Positions 1 to 8,668 are shown, counted from the stretch's first letter. The stretch is 64,000 bases of DNA from Phycisphaerales bacterium UBA5793 (GCA_002418285.1 DIDT01000007.1:3218-67217); one strand, 5' to 3'. Notes: generated by a model from the sequence alone, not told the origin. Made by a program: numbers and translations.

Positions 1-711
1 CCCCCCTCAGAAAAATGAAAATCGACGAAAATTCCTGATTCGTCCCGCACAGAGGCGCTCATTTACACAAACGCGCGCCGCAGCGCGCGCCCGCGCTCAA
101 AAATCGCGCACGGAAGCGCTCCGGCGCGCATGAACAATGCCCAACATGGTGCATCTCCGTGTTGGCACGCATTTTGCGTTGCACATTTTCTGAAACCGCC
201 ACTCACATCGCGCCACCTGCGAAAAATCTTGTCCGCCTTCAAGCGACTCGCGCAGCGTCACCCCTCATTTCGCATTGCATGCCGCCCCCGCCGCGCACAC
301 CCGCGCACCGTCTCCTCAATAGGTAGATGTGCTTTTCAGACGCCCTGAACCAACCACTCCAGCGCCCACGTCATCCAGCCCGATGCGGACGCATGGCACA
401 ACTCTCCTCCAGCCCGATTTCCGCATTGGAACTTCAACCCTCGGTCCCGGGGCCGCTGAATGCACAACGGGCTGTGTCCACATCGTTTACAGTTCCTGTT
501 CAGGGTGCTTCCCCTGATCGTGGAGATTCCAATTGATCGCTGAGATTGAATCTCAACAATCGAATACTCGTCGTCGCACGTTGGCAAGACGGCGCTCTCG
601 TTGACCGGAACGGCGCTGTTCACGCCAGGTATCATCGAAGGGCCGAACGTGACGAGTCGGCGGCTCGGCCCGACCGTGCTTTCCGAAACCAGACTCTGGA
701 GGGAATATTCA
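1..711. other. gene-poor leader region
   Basis: No coding region here has both a plausible start and a recognisable product. The first 130 bases are rich in GCGCGC-type runs. Near the right end is a perfect 7-bp dyad, TGAGATT-G-AATCTCA, at 541-555, listed separately. The region probably holds the promoter and leader of the secreted-protein gene that starts at 712, but no convincing -35/-10 pair could be assigned. Confidence 0.5.
541..555. promoter_or_regulatory. 7-bp inverted repeat, possible operator
   Basis: TGAGATT and AATCTCA are perfect inverted repeats around a single G, about 157 bp upstream of the secreted-protein start. The short symmetric form suits a dimeric repressor site. No cognate regulator is identified and the assignment is weak. 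Confidence 0.25.
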
Positions 712-1362
712 ATGAACAAGTCGCTTCGCTTCGCATCGGCCGTTCTCGGCATCACCATGTCCGGCTCAGCCGCGCTTGCTCAGTTCGACGTCGGCATCTG
801 CGGCGACGATGTCTGGGTCTACCAGCACTCGAGCAACCCTGGAACCGATCCGGTCATTCGCCTCTGGGGCGATGGCGTGCTCGAACTCAACCCGACCGGC
901 TATCCCGGCACACTTGAGTCGCGCGATCTCTTCTCCTACGGCTTTGCATCGTGGGATCTGAGCGGCGTGCCGCGCAACTACCAGTGGCGCGGCGCCCGGA
1001 TCACGCTCACCGTCTCGCCCGACACCAACTACGATCCGCAGCGCTACGACGTATATCTGCGGGTGCTCACCGACTCGTTCGATGAGCGAACGTGGATCTT
1101 CGGCCAGGGACCGCAGCCGGTGCCCGGTGAGTTCAGGCGCATCGTCGGCGATGACAGCCGCGCGAACAATGGCCCGGGATCGACGATCACCTTCGAGATT
1201 CCGCGCAACCTGCCGACCAGTATCCTGCAGACCTGGGCTCGGACGCGGCGGATGAATCTTGCCTTCACCTGCAACGCTGACTACCTCAACGAACGTCAGA
1301 TCATTCGGATCGGATCCTCTGAGAACACAACGTACGACGGACCACGACTGGTTCTGCGTTGA
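712..1362 (+). CDS. secreted protein, DNRLRE-like fold
   Basis: This is a 216-residue exported protein of unknown function. The start at 712 is chosen because GGAGGG lies 8 nt upstream and the product then begins with a clean signal peptide (MNKSLRFASA..., hydrophobic core, Ala-x-Ala-like cleavage before QFDVG). After the signal peptide comes one compact domain. Its segment around SYGFASWDLSGVP, followed by alternating hydrophobic strands, resembles the beta-rich DNRLRE surface modules that often decorate planctomycete extracellular proteins. No catalytic motif is visible. The family assignment is by pattern only, so hypothetical secreted protein is the safe reading. Confidence 0.65.
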   Translation: MNKSLRFASAVLGITMSGSAALAQFDVGICGDDVWVYQHSSNPGTDPVIRLWGDGVLELNPTGYPGTLESRDLFSYGFASWDLSGVPRNYQWRGARITLTVSPDTNYDPQRYDVYLRVLTDSFDERTWIFGQGPQPVPGEFRRIVGDDSRANNGPGSTITFEIPRNLPTSILQTWARTRRMNLAFTCNADYLNERQIIRIGSSENTTYDGPRLVLR

Positions 1363-1471
1363 ATCTGATGATGCAGCGCGTACGCAGTCTCCGACGGCGG
1401 GCCGTATTCAGATCGACTACCATCGCTGGTGAGGTTCGGCGCTTGACCCGGGTTTCTTGAAAGGTGATTTG

Positions 1472-1597
1472 ATGGGTTCTTCGAAGTGGGTTGGGCGCGC
1501 TGCCACGGTGGGGTTTCTGTTTTTCTTTGTCAAGGGCCTCGCCTGGCTCGTGCTGGCGGGCGCTGCGGTAATCGGGTTGGCGGAAGCCACGGGGTGA
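1472..1597 (+). CDS. 41-residue single-span membrane protein
   Basis: A short frame starts at ATG 1472 with AGGTG 5 nt upstream and ends at TGA 1597. The 41-residue product begins MGSSKWVGRAATVG and then runs through one long hydrophobic stretch (FLFFFVKGLAWLVLAGAAVIGLA), giving a one-pass helix with a short basic N-terminus. It lies between the secreted protein and the heme oxygenase, 56 bp before the latter's start, and could be co-transcribed with it. No function can be assigned. The ribosome binding site and coherent membrane helix argue for a real gene despite its size. Confidence 0.5.
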   Translation: MGSSKWVGRAATVGFLFFFVKGLAWLVLAGAAVIGLAEATG

Positions 1598-1653
1598 GTT
1601 GATTCGGCGCCTGTTCGGCCACTCGCTGCCTGGAAATGAGAAGGAAAGTACTG

Positions 1654-2304
1654 ATGACAGACAACGAAGGCATCATGGACCGGCTCAAGCTCGGAACTGC
1701 GGAACTGCACCGGCAGGCCGAGTCGCGCCCACTTCAGAAGCAGCTTGGAGCCGGCACGCTCGCCCGCCCGGCGTTTGCGGCGTACCTCGGACAACTACTT
1801 TTCGTTCACGATCAACTCGAACGCTGCCTCGATGACCAGGTCGCGCGCGAAACACATCCCGCGTTTGCTGTTGCGTGGCACTCACTCGCGCGGCACTCGG
1901 ACAACCTGCGCGAAGATCTCGTGGCCAGCGGCCTCGATCCGGATACGGTGATGCCTCTCAAGGCGACGACGTCGTTGCTCGAACAACTCAATAAATGGAG
2001 CGAGCAGGGCAACCTCGCACTGATCGGCGCGCTGTACGTACTCGAAGGCAGCATGAACGGCAATCGTTTCATCAGCAAAGCGCTGCAGAAGGCATGGGGC
2101 ATCGACGCCGAGTCGGGGCTGTCCTATCTCGATCCGTACGGTGACGAGCAGCGAACAACATGGTCGGCGTTTCGCAGTCGCGTCAATGCCGTGAAGTTCG
2201 ATGAATCAGAAGCGCAGGCGATCATCGATGGGGCGGACCGCATGTTCAAAGCCATCGGCGAGATCAGCGATGAACAGCACGAGGCGATCTGTGTGGGCAG
2301 CTAA
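1654..2304 (+). CDS. heme oxygenase-like protein
   Basis: This 216-residue all-helical protein belongs to the bacterial heme oxygenase superfamily. Family members open the heme ring to biliverdin, CO and iron. The family's proximal histidine is probably His19 in AELHRQAE. The signature GALYVLEGSMNGNRF matches the distal-helix region (LYVxEGSxxGG in classical enzymes). SYLDPYGDEQRTTWSAFR matches the conserved C-terminal block. The start at 1654 is preferred over the upstream ATG at 1636 because AAGGAA sits 7 nt before it. No phytochrome or heme-uptake gene is adjacent, so its use (iron recovery, heme turnover or chromophore supply) is open. It converges on the MerR/B12-type regulator. Confidence 0.8.
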   Translation: MTDNEGIMDRLKLGTAELHRQAESRPLQKQLGAGTLARPAFAAYLGQLLFVHDQLERCLDDQVARETHPAFAVAWHSLARHSDNLREDLVASGLDPDTVMPLKATTSLLEQLNKWSEQGNLALIGALYVLEGSMNGNRFISKALQKAWGIDAESGLSYLDPYGDEQRTTWSAFRSRVNAVKFDESEAQAIIDGADRMFKAIGEISDEQHEAICVGS

Positions 2305-2327
2305 CCGCGCGGCATCTTGATCTGCAC

Positions 2328-3239
2328 TCAATTGGCCGAACCGACTTTGCTTGATGCATTGGCGCCGGCTGTGACAGCGCCGCGGACGAAAGCAACCAGT
2401 TCGGACATTGATGAGCAGACAAAGGCGCGCAGCGGATGGGCGGAACGGATCTGCCTTGCGCAGCGGCCGCCAATGATGAACTTCACGCCGCGCTGCGCCA
2501 GATGAGCGTCAAGCGTTTCGATCGCGCCGGCAAACTCATTCGGATTGGTCGGCATCGTTGAAATGCTTAACCACGCGACCCGTGGCCGGTACTCGGTCAC
2601 GGCCGATTCGATGGCATTCAACGGCGTATCGGGTCCAAGATTCACGGCCCGGAATCCTTCCGACGCGAGAACGATCGCCGCGGCCAGGGAGGGGATGAGA
2701 TAAATGTCGCCTGCGGGCGCCCCGCCGACAGCCGCAGGAGCCTCCGGACGTGGCTCAGCCAGAATCGATCGAAACTGATTCAGCGCGTGAATGCAGACGT
2801 CCGTCGCGCGATGCTCGATGTACACGCCGCGATCCGAGTGCTTCCACAGCTCGCCGAGTTGATGCATGGCCGGGGCGATCCACTGGTCGCAGATCTCGGC
2901 AATCGATGAGCCCTGGAGGTAGACGGAGAGGATGAGTCCGCGGGCCAGGCCGGATTCCCCTCGGCTGAGCAGATCGAAGAGCTGGCCGGCATCCGGGTGG
3001 GCTGGTCCACCAGACACCGCAACGGCGCCGGTGATCTCCGGCAAGCCCAGCGGGACCGGATCGGCGACGTGAAGGCGCTGATCCCGAATGAATCGGATCG
3101 CTTCCGCTCGGGAAATGCGGCGATGCCCGCCAGCCGTTCGAGCTACCGCCAGCAGGCCGTCGTCCGCCCACCGCTTGATGGATGATTCGCTGACGCCGAT
3201 GGCGGTGGCGAGGTCACGAGGAGATAGAGTTGATCGCAT
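2328..3239 (-). CDS. MerR-family regulator with B12-binding-type domain (CarH/LitR-like)
   Basis: The 303-residue protein has a MerR winged-helix N-terminus (residues 5-50, with SESSIKRWADDGLLAVART and GGHRR), a helical middle domain and a Rossmann-type cobalamin-binding C-terminus, the CarH/LitR photoreceptor layout. Trp132 is followed after nine residues by Glu142-His143, the W-x9-EH motif that caps adenosylcobalamin in CarH. The expected DxHxxG motif, whose His ligates cobalt, reads D178-I-Y-L-I-P183, so the His is replaced by Tyr. The protein may bind B12 without a lower His ligand, or not at all. A good minus-strand promoter lies at 3267-3296. The divergent fasciclin gene is the obvious candidate target, by inference. 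Confidence 0.8.
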   Translation of the reverse strand: MRSTLSPRDLATAIGVSESSIKRWADDGLLAVARTAGGHRRISRAEAIRFIRDQRLHVADPVPLGLPEITGAVAVSGGPAHPDAGQLFDLLSRGESGLARGLILSVYLQGSSIAEICDQWIAPAMHQLGELWKHSDRGVYIEHRATDVCIHALNQFRSILAEPRPEAPAAVGGAPAGDIYLIPSLAAAIVLASEGFRAVNLGPDTPLNAIESAVTEYRPRVAWLSISTMPTNPNEFAGAIETLDAHLAQRGVKFIIGGRCARQIRSAHPLRAFVCSSMSELVAFVRGAVTAGANASSKVGSAN

Positions 3240-3266
3240 GAGTCGTTCCGATGATCGATTTGGATG

Positions 3267-3296
3267 ATTATACCGTGCTCAGAATTGACATTCCAA
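3267..3296 (-). promoter_or_regulatory. sigma70-like promoter of the MerR-type regulator
   Basis: Read on the minus strand, TTGGAA (3296-3291) and a perfect TATAAT (3272-3267) are separated by 18 bp, ending about 27 bp upstream of the regulator's start codon. Spacing and -10 quality make this one of the clearest promoters in the window. Confidence 0.6.
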
Positions 3297-3452
3297 GATC
3301 GGTCTGCACGGATTGGTTTTGGTCGAACGTGCTCTAAGACATTGAAAAACATGGCTTTTGTGTACCATCAAGGTGGAACAGCCGGAAGTCTGTCGAGATT
3401 GGCCCTGCAGACCAACGGGCATCCGGGCCGGTGGAAATGAGCGAATTGAGCG

Positions 3453-3497
3453 ATATTGTTCGAACGATATGAATGAATTGAACGTATACTCGTTCAA
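3453..3497 (+). promoter_or_regulatory. two dyads in the fasciclin promoter
   Basis: Two inverted repeats lie in tandem. The first is ATATTGTTCGAACGATAT (3453-3470), palindromic except for one position per arm, with core GTTCGAAC. The second is TTGAACG-N6-CGTTCAA (3478-3497), perfect over 7 bp and enclosing TATACT, which could be a -10 element. Both are built from GAAC/GTTC half-sites. They lie 61-105 bp before the fasciclin start. A repressor overlapping the promoter is the simple reading; the MerR/B12-type protein or an unlinked factor could bind. Confidence 0.45.
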
Positions 3498-3557
3498 GCC
3501 CCGGCGCTGGATCGGGGGTCCCAAGCCCTGGTACTTGATCCTCGGAAGGAATTACCA

Positions 3558-4535
3558 ATGACTCAGTCTCTGTGCCGTTCTGCTTTCACCGGCGGCGTTG
3601 TTGCCGCCATGGCCGTTTCCGCCTTCGGCCTTACGTCTGGCCCGGTGCCAGCAGGTTCTTCCTGTTCGATTGCCGCCGCGACGGTTTCCTCACCGCCTGC
3701 CGCGGCTTTCGCGAAGGACATCGTCGACACCGCGGTCGGCGCCGGTCAGTTCGACACTCTCGTTGCCGCTCTAAAGGCTGCAAACCTCGTTGATGCCCTG
3801 CGCGGCGACGGTCCATTTACCGTCTTCGCACCTACTGATGATGCGTTTGCCAAACTCCCCAAGGGAACGCTCGAGAGTCTTCTCAAGCCGGAGAACGCGG
3901 GTCAACTCAAGGCCATTCTCCTGTACCACGTCGTGCCTGGCCGTTACGTCGCGCGTGATGTGATGCGATCGAGTACCGCCAAGACGCTGAATGGTCAGCG
4001 GCTGGCGTTCGAAGTGAACGCGGGATCCGTCAAGGTGGATGGCGCGAAGGTCGTGGCAGCGAACATCGAGTGCGCCAACGGCGTGATTCACGTCATCGAC
4101 ACCGTTGTTCTCCCGCAGACCGCGACGATCGTGGAGGTGGCGCAGAAGGCGGGCACCTTCAACACACTGATTGCCGCGGCCAAGGCGGCCGGGCTTGTCG
4201 AGACGCTCGGCGGCAAGGGGCCGTTCACGATTCTGGCGCCGACGGACGCTGCGTTTGCCAAGTTGCCGATCGGCACGGTGGAAAGCCTGCTGAAGCCTGA
4301 GAATCGTGATCAACTCGCCGCGGTTCTGAAGTACCACGTGATCTCCGGCCGCATCTCGGCGCGTGACGCGGTGACGGCAAACATGGCCGAGACACTGCAG
4401 GGCCAGCAGGTCATCTTCGATCTGCGCGACGGTCAGTTGTTCGTGGATGGGGTGCGGATCATCGCCACCGACATCGATGCAAGCAACGGCGTGGTGCACG
4501 TCGTCGATTCGGTTCTACTCCCCGCCGACATGTAA
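3558..4535 (+). CDS. secreted protein with two fasciclin (FAS1) domains
   Basis: The 325-residue exported protein begins with a signal peptide and a low-complexity Ala/Ser/Pro stretch to about residue 50. Two FAS1 domains follow (about 54-188 and 189-325). Each has the H1 motif ([17 protein letters not shown] and [17 protein letters not shown]), a YHV motif ([20 protein letters not shown]) and the H2 region ending in [13 protein letters not shown] or [16 protein letters not shown]1 domains mediate adhesion or protein contacts at the cell surface. The two copies are closely similar, pointing to internal duplication. A ribosome binding site (GGAAGGAA) precedes the start. The gene has its own terminator at 4551-4616 and so is probably monocistronic. 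Confidence 0.9.
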   Translation: MTQSLCRSAFTGGVVAAMAVSAFGLTSGPVPAGSSCSIAAATVSSPPAAAFAKDIVDTAVGAGQFDTLVAALKAANLVDALRGDGPFTVFAPTDDAFAKLPKGTLESLLKPENAGQLKAILLYHVVPGRYVARDVMRSSTAKTLNGQRLAFEVNAGSVKVDGAKVVAANIECANGVIHVIDTVVLPQTATIVEVAQKAGTFNTLIAAAKAAGLVETLGGKGPFTILAPTDAAFAKLPIGTVESLLKPENRDQLAAVLKYHVISGRISARDAVTANMAETLQGQQVIFDLRDGQLFVDGVRIIATDIDASNGVVHVVDSVLLPADM

Positions 4536-4550
4536 TTGAGTTCGCCTATG

Positions 4551-4616
4551 GGGAGGGGGAGCCCGTTCCACATGAGACGGTCTCTTCCCACGACGCGGCT
4601 CTCCCTCCCATTTCTC
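4551..4616 (+). terminator. hairpin after the fasciclin gene
   Basis: GGGAGGGGGAGCC (4551-4563) pairs with GGCTCTCCCTCCC (4597-4609) over 13 bp with one G-U pair, followed by a short T-rich tract. The loop contains a smaller palindrome, GAGAC-G-GTCTC. It sits 16 bp after the fasciclin stop and ends 18 bp before the start chosen for the next gene. Confidence 0.55.
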
Positions 4617-4634
4617 ACTGCCCGGAGCCCTGAT

Positions 4635-5927
4635 ATGTTGGCTTACTCGAATCGCACTCACGTGTCCTGGCTGCTTGGCAGCCTCATGGCATTGGGAGGT
4701 CCGCCGTCGCTCGCGCAAGACACGGTCCCCGCTTCACCTTCGGTCGCAAGAGCGCAGTGGAGTCAGTGGCGCGGCCCGAACCGGGATGGTCTCATCGCCG
4801 GCTCACCCTGGCCCGACCATTTGAATCACGAGACCCTTACGCTTGCTTGGCGAGTTGATGCTCTGGGACCCTCGTACGCCGGCCCGGTTGTGAATGACCG
4901 CGCGGTCTTTTCCGTCGAGACGAGCGAGGCGAAGGTCGAGATCGTTCGAGCGTTTGACCGCGCAAGCGGCACGGAGCTATGGCAGACGCAGTGGGAGGGC
5001 GCGATGAAGGTGCCGTTCTTCGCTGCAAAGAACGGCTCGTGGGTGCGATCGACACCGACGTGCGATGGGCCGCGCCTTTACGTCGCGGGTATGCGTGATG
5101 TGCTGGTCTGCCTCGATACAGCGAACGGTGACGTGATCTGGAAGGTCGATTTTGTCGAACGATTTGGCTCACCCCTGCCGGCCTTCGGATTCGTCAGCTC
5201 TCCTCTCGTCACCGATCAGCACATCTACGTGCAGGCGGGGGCAGGATTCGTCAAACTCGACAAGTTCACCGGTGAAACCGTCTGGCGTGTTCTGACCGAC
5301 GAGGGCGGCATGAACGGCAGCGCGTTCTCTTCGCCGGTGATGACCACCCTGTCGGGTCAGAAACAACTGCTCGTCCAGACGCGTCTGGAAATGTGTGGAG
5401 TCAAACTTGACGATGGCTCGGTGCTCTGGCGGCAGCCGATCAAGACCTTTCGAGGTATGAATATCCTCACGCCGATCGTCTTCGAGAATCGAGTCTTCAC
5501 ATCCTCGTATGGCGGGCGCTCGGTCCTGCTGGACATCGCGCCTCAGGAGAGCGGCTCGATGAAAGCCAGCGCCGTCTGGGATGCTGCGGTTCAAGGCTAC
5601 ATGACGTCGCCCGTTGTGATTGATGGTCATGCGTATTTTTTCACGCGAAGTAACCGTTTCACGTGCCTCGACCTGCGTACCGGTGAGGTCAACTGGACAT
5701 CCGGGCCGACTGGGGACGAGTACTGGTCGCTTGTCGCACAGGGCAAGCGAGTGCTCGCGCTCTCCAACTCTGGTGTGCTTCGACTTATCGAAGCGGATGC
5801 CACGGCGTATCGGATTGCTGATGAACTGGAAATTGCCGAGGCTCCAACCTGGGCCCATCTCGCGGTGGAGGGTGATGAAGTGATCATTCGCGAGCAGGAA
5901 GCGCTGGCCAGCTTCCGGTGGCGCTGA
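4635..5927 (+). CDS. secreted PQQ-type beta-propeller protein (BamB-like repeats)
   Basis: The 430-residue exported protein consists mostly of WD/PQQ-like propeller blades, seen as repeats such as RASGTELWQTQWEG, DTANGDVIWKVDF, DKFTGETVWRVL, DDGSVLWRQPI and DLRTGEVNWTSGP. The N-terminal phrase QWRGPNRDGLI is typical of the large planctomycete set of WRGPxRDG propeller proteins. The start at 4635 is chosen for GGAG 7 nt upstream and a signal peptide ending at LAQ; upstream in-frame starts would run through the hairpin. No quinoprotein dehydrogenase active site is visible, so it is more likely a binding or scaffold protein of the periplasm than an enzyme. Confidence 0.8.
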   Translation: MLAYSNRTHVSWLLGSLMALGGPPSLAQDTVPASPSVARAQWSQWRGPNRDGLIAGSPWPDHLNHETLTLAWRVDALGPSYAGPVVNDRAVFSVETSEAKVEIVRAFDRASGTELWQTQWEGAMKVPFFAAKNGSWVRSTPTCDGPRLYVAGMRDVLVCLDTANGDVIWKVDFVERFGSPLPAFGFVSSPLVTDQHIYVQAGAGFVKLDKFTGETVWRVLTDEGGMNGSAFSSPVMTTLSGQKQLLVQTRLEMCGVKLDDGSVLWRQPIKTFRGMNILTPIVFENRVFTSSYGGRSVLLDIAPQESGSMKASAVWDAAVQGYMTSPVVIDGHAYFFTRSNRFTCLDLRTGEVNWTSGPTGDEYWSLVAQGKRVLALSNSGVLRLIEADATAYRIADELEIAEAPTWAHLAVEGDEVIIREQEALASFRWR

Positions 5928-5973
5928 TCGGTGGCCGGGCCGCGCGGGGGAGCGGCCAATGCAGTGCTGCGCC

Positions 5974-6069
5974 ATGTGCCCATCGGCACATCTGCACCTC
6001 GGCCGAAGCACGACGAAACGGCCCCCATGGGGCTCGGCGGAGAATCCTCGGCGCCGCTTTTCGGTGCCG
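5974..6069. other. two hairpins in the gap before thpR
   Basis: ATGTGCC-CATC-GGCACAT (5974-5991) is a perfect 7-bp stem with a 4-nt loop. CGGCGCCG-CTTTT-CGGTGCCG (6049-6069) is an 8-bp stem with one G-U pair. Neither has a T-tract behind it, so they are candidate factor-dependent terminators or RNA stability elements after the propeller gene. Confidence 0.35.
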
Positions 6070-6100
6070 CGTCGCGCCTCTCGTTCTATCATCGCGCGCC

Positions 6101-6766
6101 ATGCAACCACCAGAGCGTGCACCGCGACGCCGACGCACGACCCGTGCTGAAAGTGGCAAGGGTCTGCGTCTTTTTTTGGCGATCTTTCCGCGGCGCGAGC
6201 TTGCTGAGCAGATGCTCTCTGCAGCACGCGCCCATCTCGATGAGCACGCCACTCGCTATGAAGGCGCGACGGCGAAGTTCGTTCCGCCGGATCAGGTGCA
6301 TTTGACGGTTCACTTTTTCGGCAACGTCGCGGTCCGCTCGCTCAACGACACGATTGAGAGCATCGATCACGCCAAGAAGGGTCTCAGTGCATTCGTACTG
6401 ACACCGGCGGAGATCATTGCGCTGCCTCGAAACGCGCACCGCGGGCGACCCCGACTCATTGCCCTGGAGACCGACGGCCCAGCCGATCTGCTCGAACTGC
6501 AGCGTCGCATCGCGAAGCGATTCGCCCGATCGTCGCGCGATGATCCGGGCGATCGTTACCTGCCGCATCTGACGCTGGCGCGATTCAGGTGGGGTGGCGG
6601 AGGCGAGGCGCTCGAACGGCCGGCATGGCGCGGGGAGATCGAAAATGCGGGTGTTCCCGGCCCGTTCGAGGTTCATGAGTTTCACCTGGTCAAGAGCGTC
6701 TTGCGGCCGGATGGGGCAGAGCATCAGAGCGTGGCGAAGTGGCCGCTTGTTTCACGATGCGATTGA
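6101..6766 (+). CDS. thpR: RNA 2',3'-cyclic phosphodiesterase
   Basis: This 221-residue protein belongs to the LigT/ThpR branch of the 2H phosphoesterases, which open 2',3'-cyclic phosphates on RNA. Both catalytic H-x-T motifs are present: His67-Leu-Thr69 in QVHLTVHFFGN and His156-Leu-Thr158 in YLPHLTLARF. The N-terminal segment RLFLAIFP is the usual first strand. A very basic 20-residue N-terminus precedes it, slightly long for the family, so a later start cannot be excluded. The start at 6101 lacks a strong ribosome binding site. It stands alone, codirectional with ettA 54 bp downstream. Confidence 0.85.
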   Translation: MQPPERAPRRRRTTRAESGKGLRLFLAIFPRRELAEQMLSAARAHLDEHATRYEGATAKFVPPDQVHLTVHFFGNVAVRSLNDTIESIDHAKKGLSAFVLTPAEIIALPRNAHRGRPRLIALETDGPADLLELQRRIAKRFARSSRDDPGDRYLPHLTLARFRWGGGGEALERPAWRGEIENAGVPGPFEVHEFHLVKSVLRPDGAEHQSVAKWPLVSRCD

Positions 6767-6820
6767 ACGCCACTCCGCTACCATTACGGCTCACCATCAA
6801 CCCATCTCACAGGCGCGTCC

Positions 6821-8521
6821 ATGGCTGGTTCATCCAAGACCGAAGCGGAGAAGATCATCTACTCGATGATCGGCGTTTCCAAGAGTTACGATCGCAAGCA
6901 GGTCCTCAAGGACATCTACCTCTCGTACTTCTATGGCGCCAAGATCGGCGTGCTCGGGCTCAACGGTTCGGGCAAGAGTTCGCTGCTGCGGATTCTCGCC
7001 GGTGTGGACACCCACTTTGACGGCAAAGTGTCCGCCGCGCCGGGCTACACGATTGGGTATCTTGAGCAGGAGCCGCTCGTCGATGAGTCGCGGACGGTTC
7101 TCGAAGTGGTCCGTGAGGGGGCCAAGGAGAGTCTTGATCTGATTGCCGAGTTTGAGCGGATCAGCGACCGCTTCGCCGAGGATCTCGATCCCGACGAGAT
7201 GGACAAGCTGCTCACCAAGCAGGGCGAGATCCAGGAGCGAATCGACCATCTCAACGCGTGGGATATTGACAAGCAGCTCGACATGGCGATGGACGCTCTG
7301 CGGTGTCCGCCTCCTGAGGCCAAGGTGAGTGTCCTCTCGGGCGGTGAGAAGCGTCGGGTGGCGCTGGTGCGGCTGCTGCTGCGCAAGCCGGATATTCTGC
7401 TGCTGGACGAACCGACGAATCATCTTGATGCGGAGAGTGTCGGCTGGCTGGAGCAGCATCTTCGGCGCTACGAAGGAACGGTCATCGCGGTGACGCACGA
7501 TCGGTACTTTCTCGACAACGTCGCGGGTTGGATTCTCGAACTCGATCGCGGCGAGGGGATCCCGTGGAAGGGAAATTACTCTTCCTGGCTGGAGCAGAAG
7601 TCGGCGCGACTGGCTGTCGAGGAAAAGCAGGAGAGCAATCGGCAGAAGGCCTTGAAGAGAGAACTGGACTGGGTGCGCAAGAGTCCGCAGGGTCGGCAGG
7701 CGCGGAGCAAGGCTCGCGTCAATCGGTATGAGTCGATGCTCAACGAGGATGTGAAGGAGCGCGCCAGCCAGATCGAGATCTTCATTCCGCCGGGACCGCG
7801 CCTGGGGAATCTGGTGATCGAAGCGGATCACCTGAGCAAGGCATACGGCGATCGCCTGCTCATTGACGATCTGAACTTTGCGCTGCCTCCGGGCGGGATC
7901 GTCGGCATCATCGGCCCCAACGGCGCGGGCAAGACGACGCTGTTTCGGATGATCACGGGGCAGGAGAAACCCGACGGCGGAACGATTCGCATTGGACCGA
8001 GCGTCAAACTGGCCTATGTCGAGCAGAGTCGCGATTCGCTGCCGGCCGGCAAGAGTGTGTGGGAAGCGATCAGTGATGGGGATGATGAACTCAAACTTGG
8101 TTCGCTGACGGTCAACAGCCGCGCGTATGTTGCCCGGTTCGGTTTCACTGGCGCCGACCAGCAGAAGCGCGTCGACAATCTCTCGGGCGGCGAACGAAAC
8201 CGCGTTCACCTGGCGCGGATGCTCAAGAGCGGGGCAAACGTGATCCTTCTCGACGAGCCGACGAACGATCTGGATGTGAACACGCTTCGTGCACTCGAAG
8301 AGGCGATGGAGTCGTTTGCCGGCTGCGCGGTGGTTATCAGCCACGATCGGTGGTTCCTCGATCGGATTGCGACGCACATCCTCGCCTTCGAAGGCGACAG
8401 TGAAGTGCGGTGGTTCGACGGGAACTACACGGCGTACGAGGCGGACTACCACCGGCGGATGGGAGCGGAGGCTGACCAGCCGCATCGGATCAAGTACCGC
8501 AGGTTAACGCGGGCGACGTGA
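6821..8521 (+). CDS. ettA: energy-dependent translational throttle protein EttA (ABC-F)
   Basis: The 566-residue ABC-F protein has two nucleotide-binding domains and no membrane domain. Site 1 has GLNGSGKSS, LSGGEKRR and LLDEPTNHLD; site 2 has GPNGAGKTT, LSGGERNR and LLDEPTNDLD. The inter-domain linker (about residues 255-320, KALKRELDWVRKSPQGRQARSKAR) is the P-site-tRNA-contacting element with the EttA-typical WVRxxPxGRQAKSKAR pattern. The length fits EttA (about 555). EttA binds the ribosomal E site and gates the first elongation cycle in response to ADP/ATP. A second ABC-F gene, uup, lies at 27056 and is a distinct subfamily, not a recent duplicate. Confidence 0.93.
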   Translation: MAGSSKTEAEKIIYSMIGVSKSYDRKQVLKDIYLSYFYGAKIGVLGLNGSGKSSLLRILAGVDTHFDGKVSAAPGYTIGYLEQEPLVDESRTVLEVVREGAKESLDLIAEFERISDRFAEDLDPDEMDKLLTKQGEIQERIDHLNAWDIDKQLDMAMDALRCPPPEAKVSVLSGGEKRRVALVRLLLRKPDILLLDEPTNHLDAESVGWLEQHLRRYEGTVIAVTHDRYFLDNVAGWILELDRGEGIPWKGNYSSWLEQKSARLAVEEKQESNRQKALKRELDWVRKSPQGRQARSKARVNRYESMLNEDVKERASQIEIFIPPGPRLGNLVIEADHLSKAYGDRLLIDDLNFALPPGGIVGIIGPNGAGKTTLFRMITGQEKPDGGTIRIGPSVKLAYVEQSRDSLPAGKSVWEAISDGDDELKLGSLTVNSRAYVARFGFTGADQQKRVDNLSGGERNRVHLARMLKSGANVILLDEPTNDLDVNTLRALEEAMESFAGCAVVISHDRWFLDRIATHILAFEGDSEVRWFDGNYTAYEADYHRRMGAEADQPHRIKYRRLTRAT

Positions 8522-8564
8522 GGGGTTGGATGTACGGATGGAGGTGGGGATTGGCCCCTCTTTT
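8520..8564 (+). terminator. possible terminator after ettA
   Basis: GAGGGG (8520-8525) can pair with CCCCTC (8555-8560), which is followed directly by TTTT. A tighter GGGG-ATTGG-CCCC stem shares the same right arm. The loop of the longer form is large, so this is moderate evidence. Confidence 0.4.
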
Positions 8565-8577
8565 GCTCGATTTCCGT

Positions 8578-8605
8578 TTGTATCCGCTCTGAGTGGAATT
8601 ATACT
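8578..8605 (+). promoter_or_regulatory. possible promoter of the subtilase gene
   Basis: TTGTAT (8578-8583) and TATACT (8600-8605) are 16 bp apart and lie 64 bp upstream of the subtilase start, just after the ettA terminator candidate. The AT content here is clearly higher than in the surroundings. Confidence 0.4.
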
Positions 8606-8668
8606 TGACCTTATTATCGTTTTTGTGGCGGCTTGCCGTTCGCTTGTGCCCAAACGGAGGGAGATCTC

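Larger units (their letters stand above)
3240..3557. other. divergent regulatory region between the MerR-type regulator and fasciclin gene
   Basis: This 318-bp non-coding stretch separates two divergent genes. It contains a sigma70-like promoter pointing left and two dyads pointing to control of the fasciclin gene on the right, each listed separately. No small gene is evident. Confidence 0.7.

Noticed and set aside
336..758. 140-residue minus-strand frame in the left flank
   Set aside because: No ribosome binding site, no recognisable domain, and it overlaps the leader and signal peptide of the 712 gene.
6830..8485. Long minus-strand open frame opposite ettA
   Set aside because: It mirrors ettA codon positions; the product is Arg/His-rich low-complexity text with no domain. 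High GC leaves antisense frames open.
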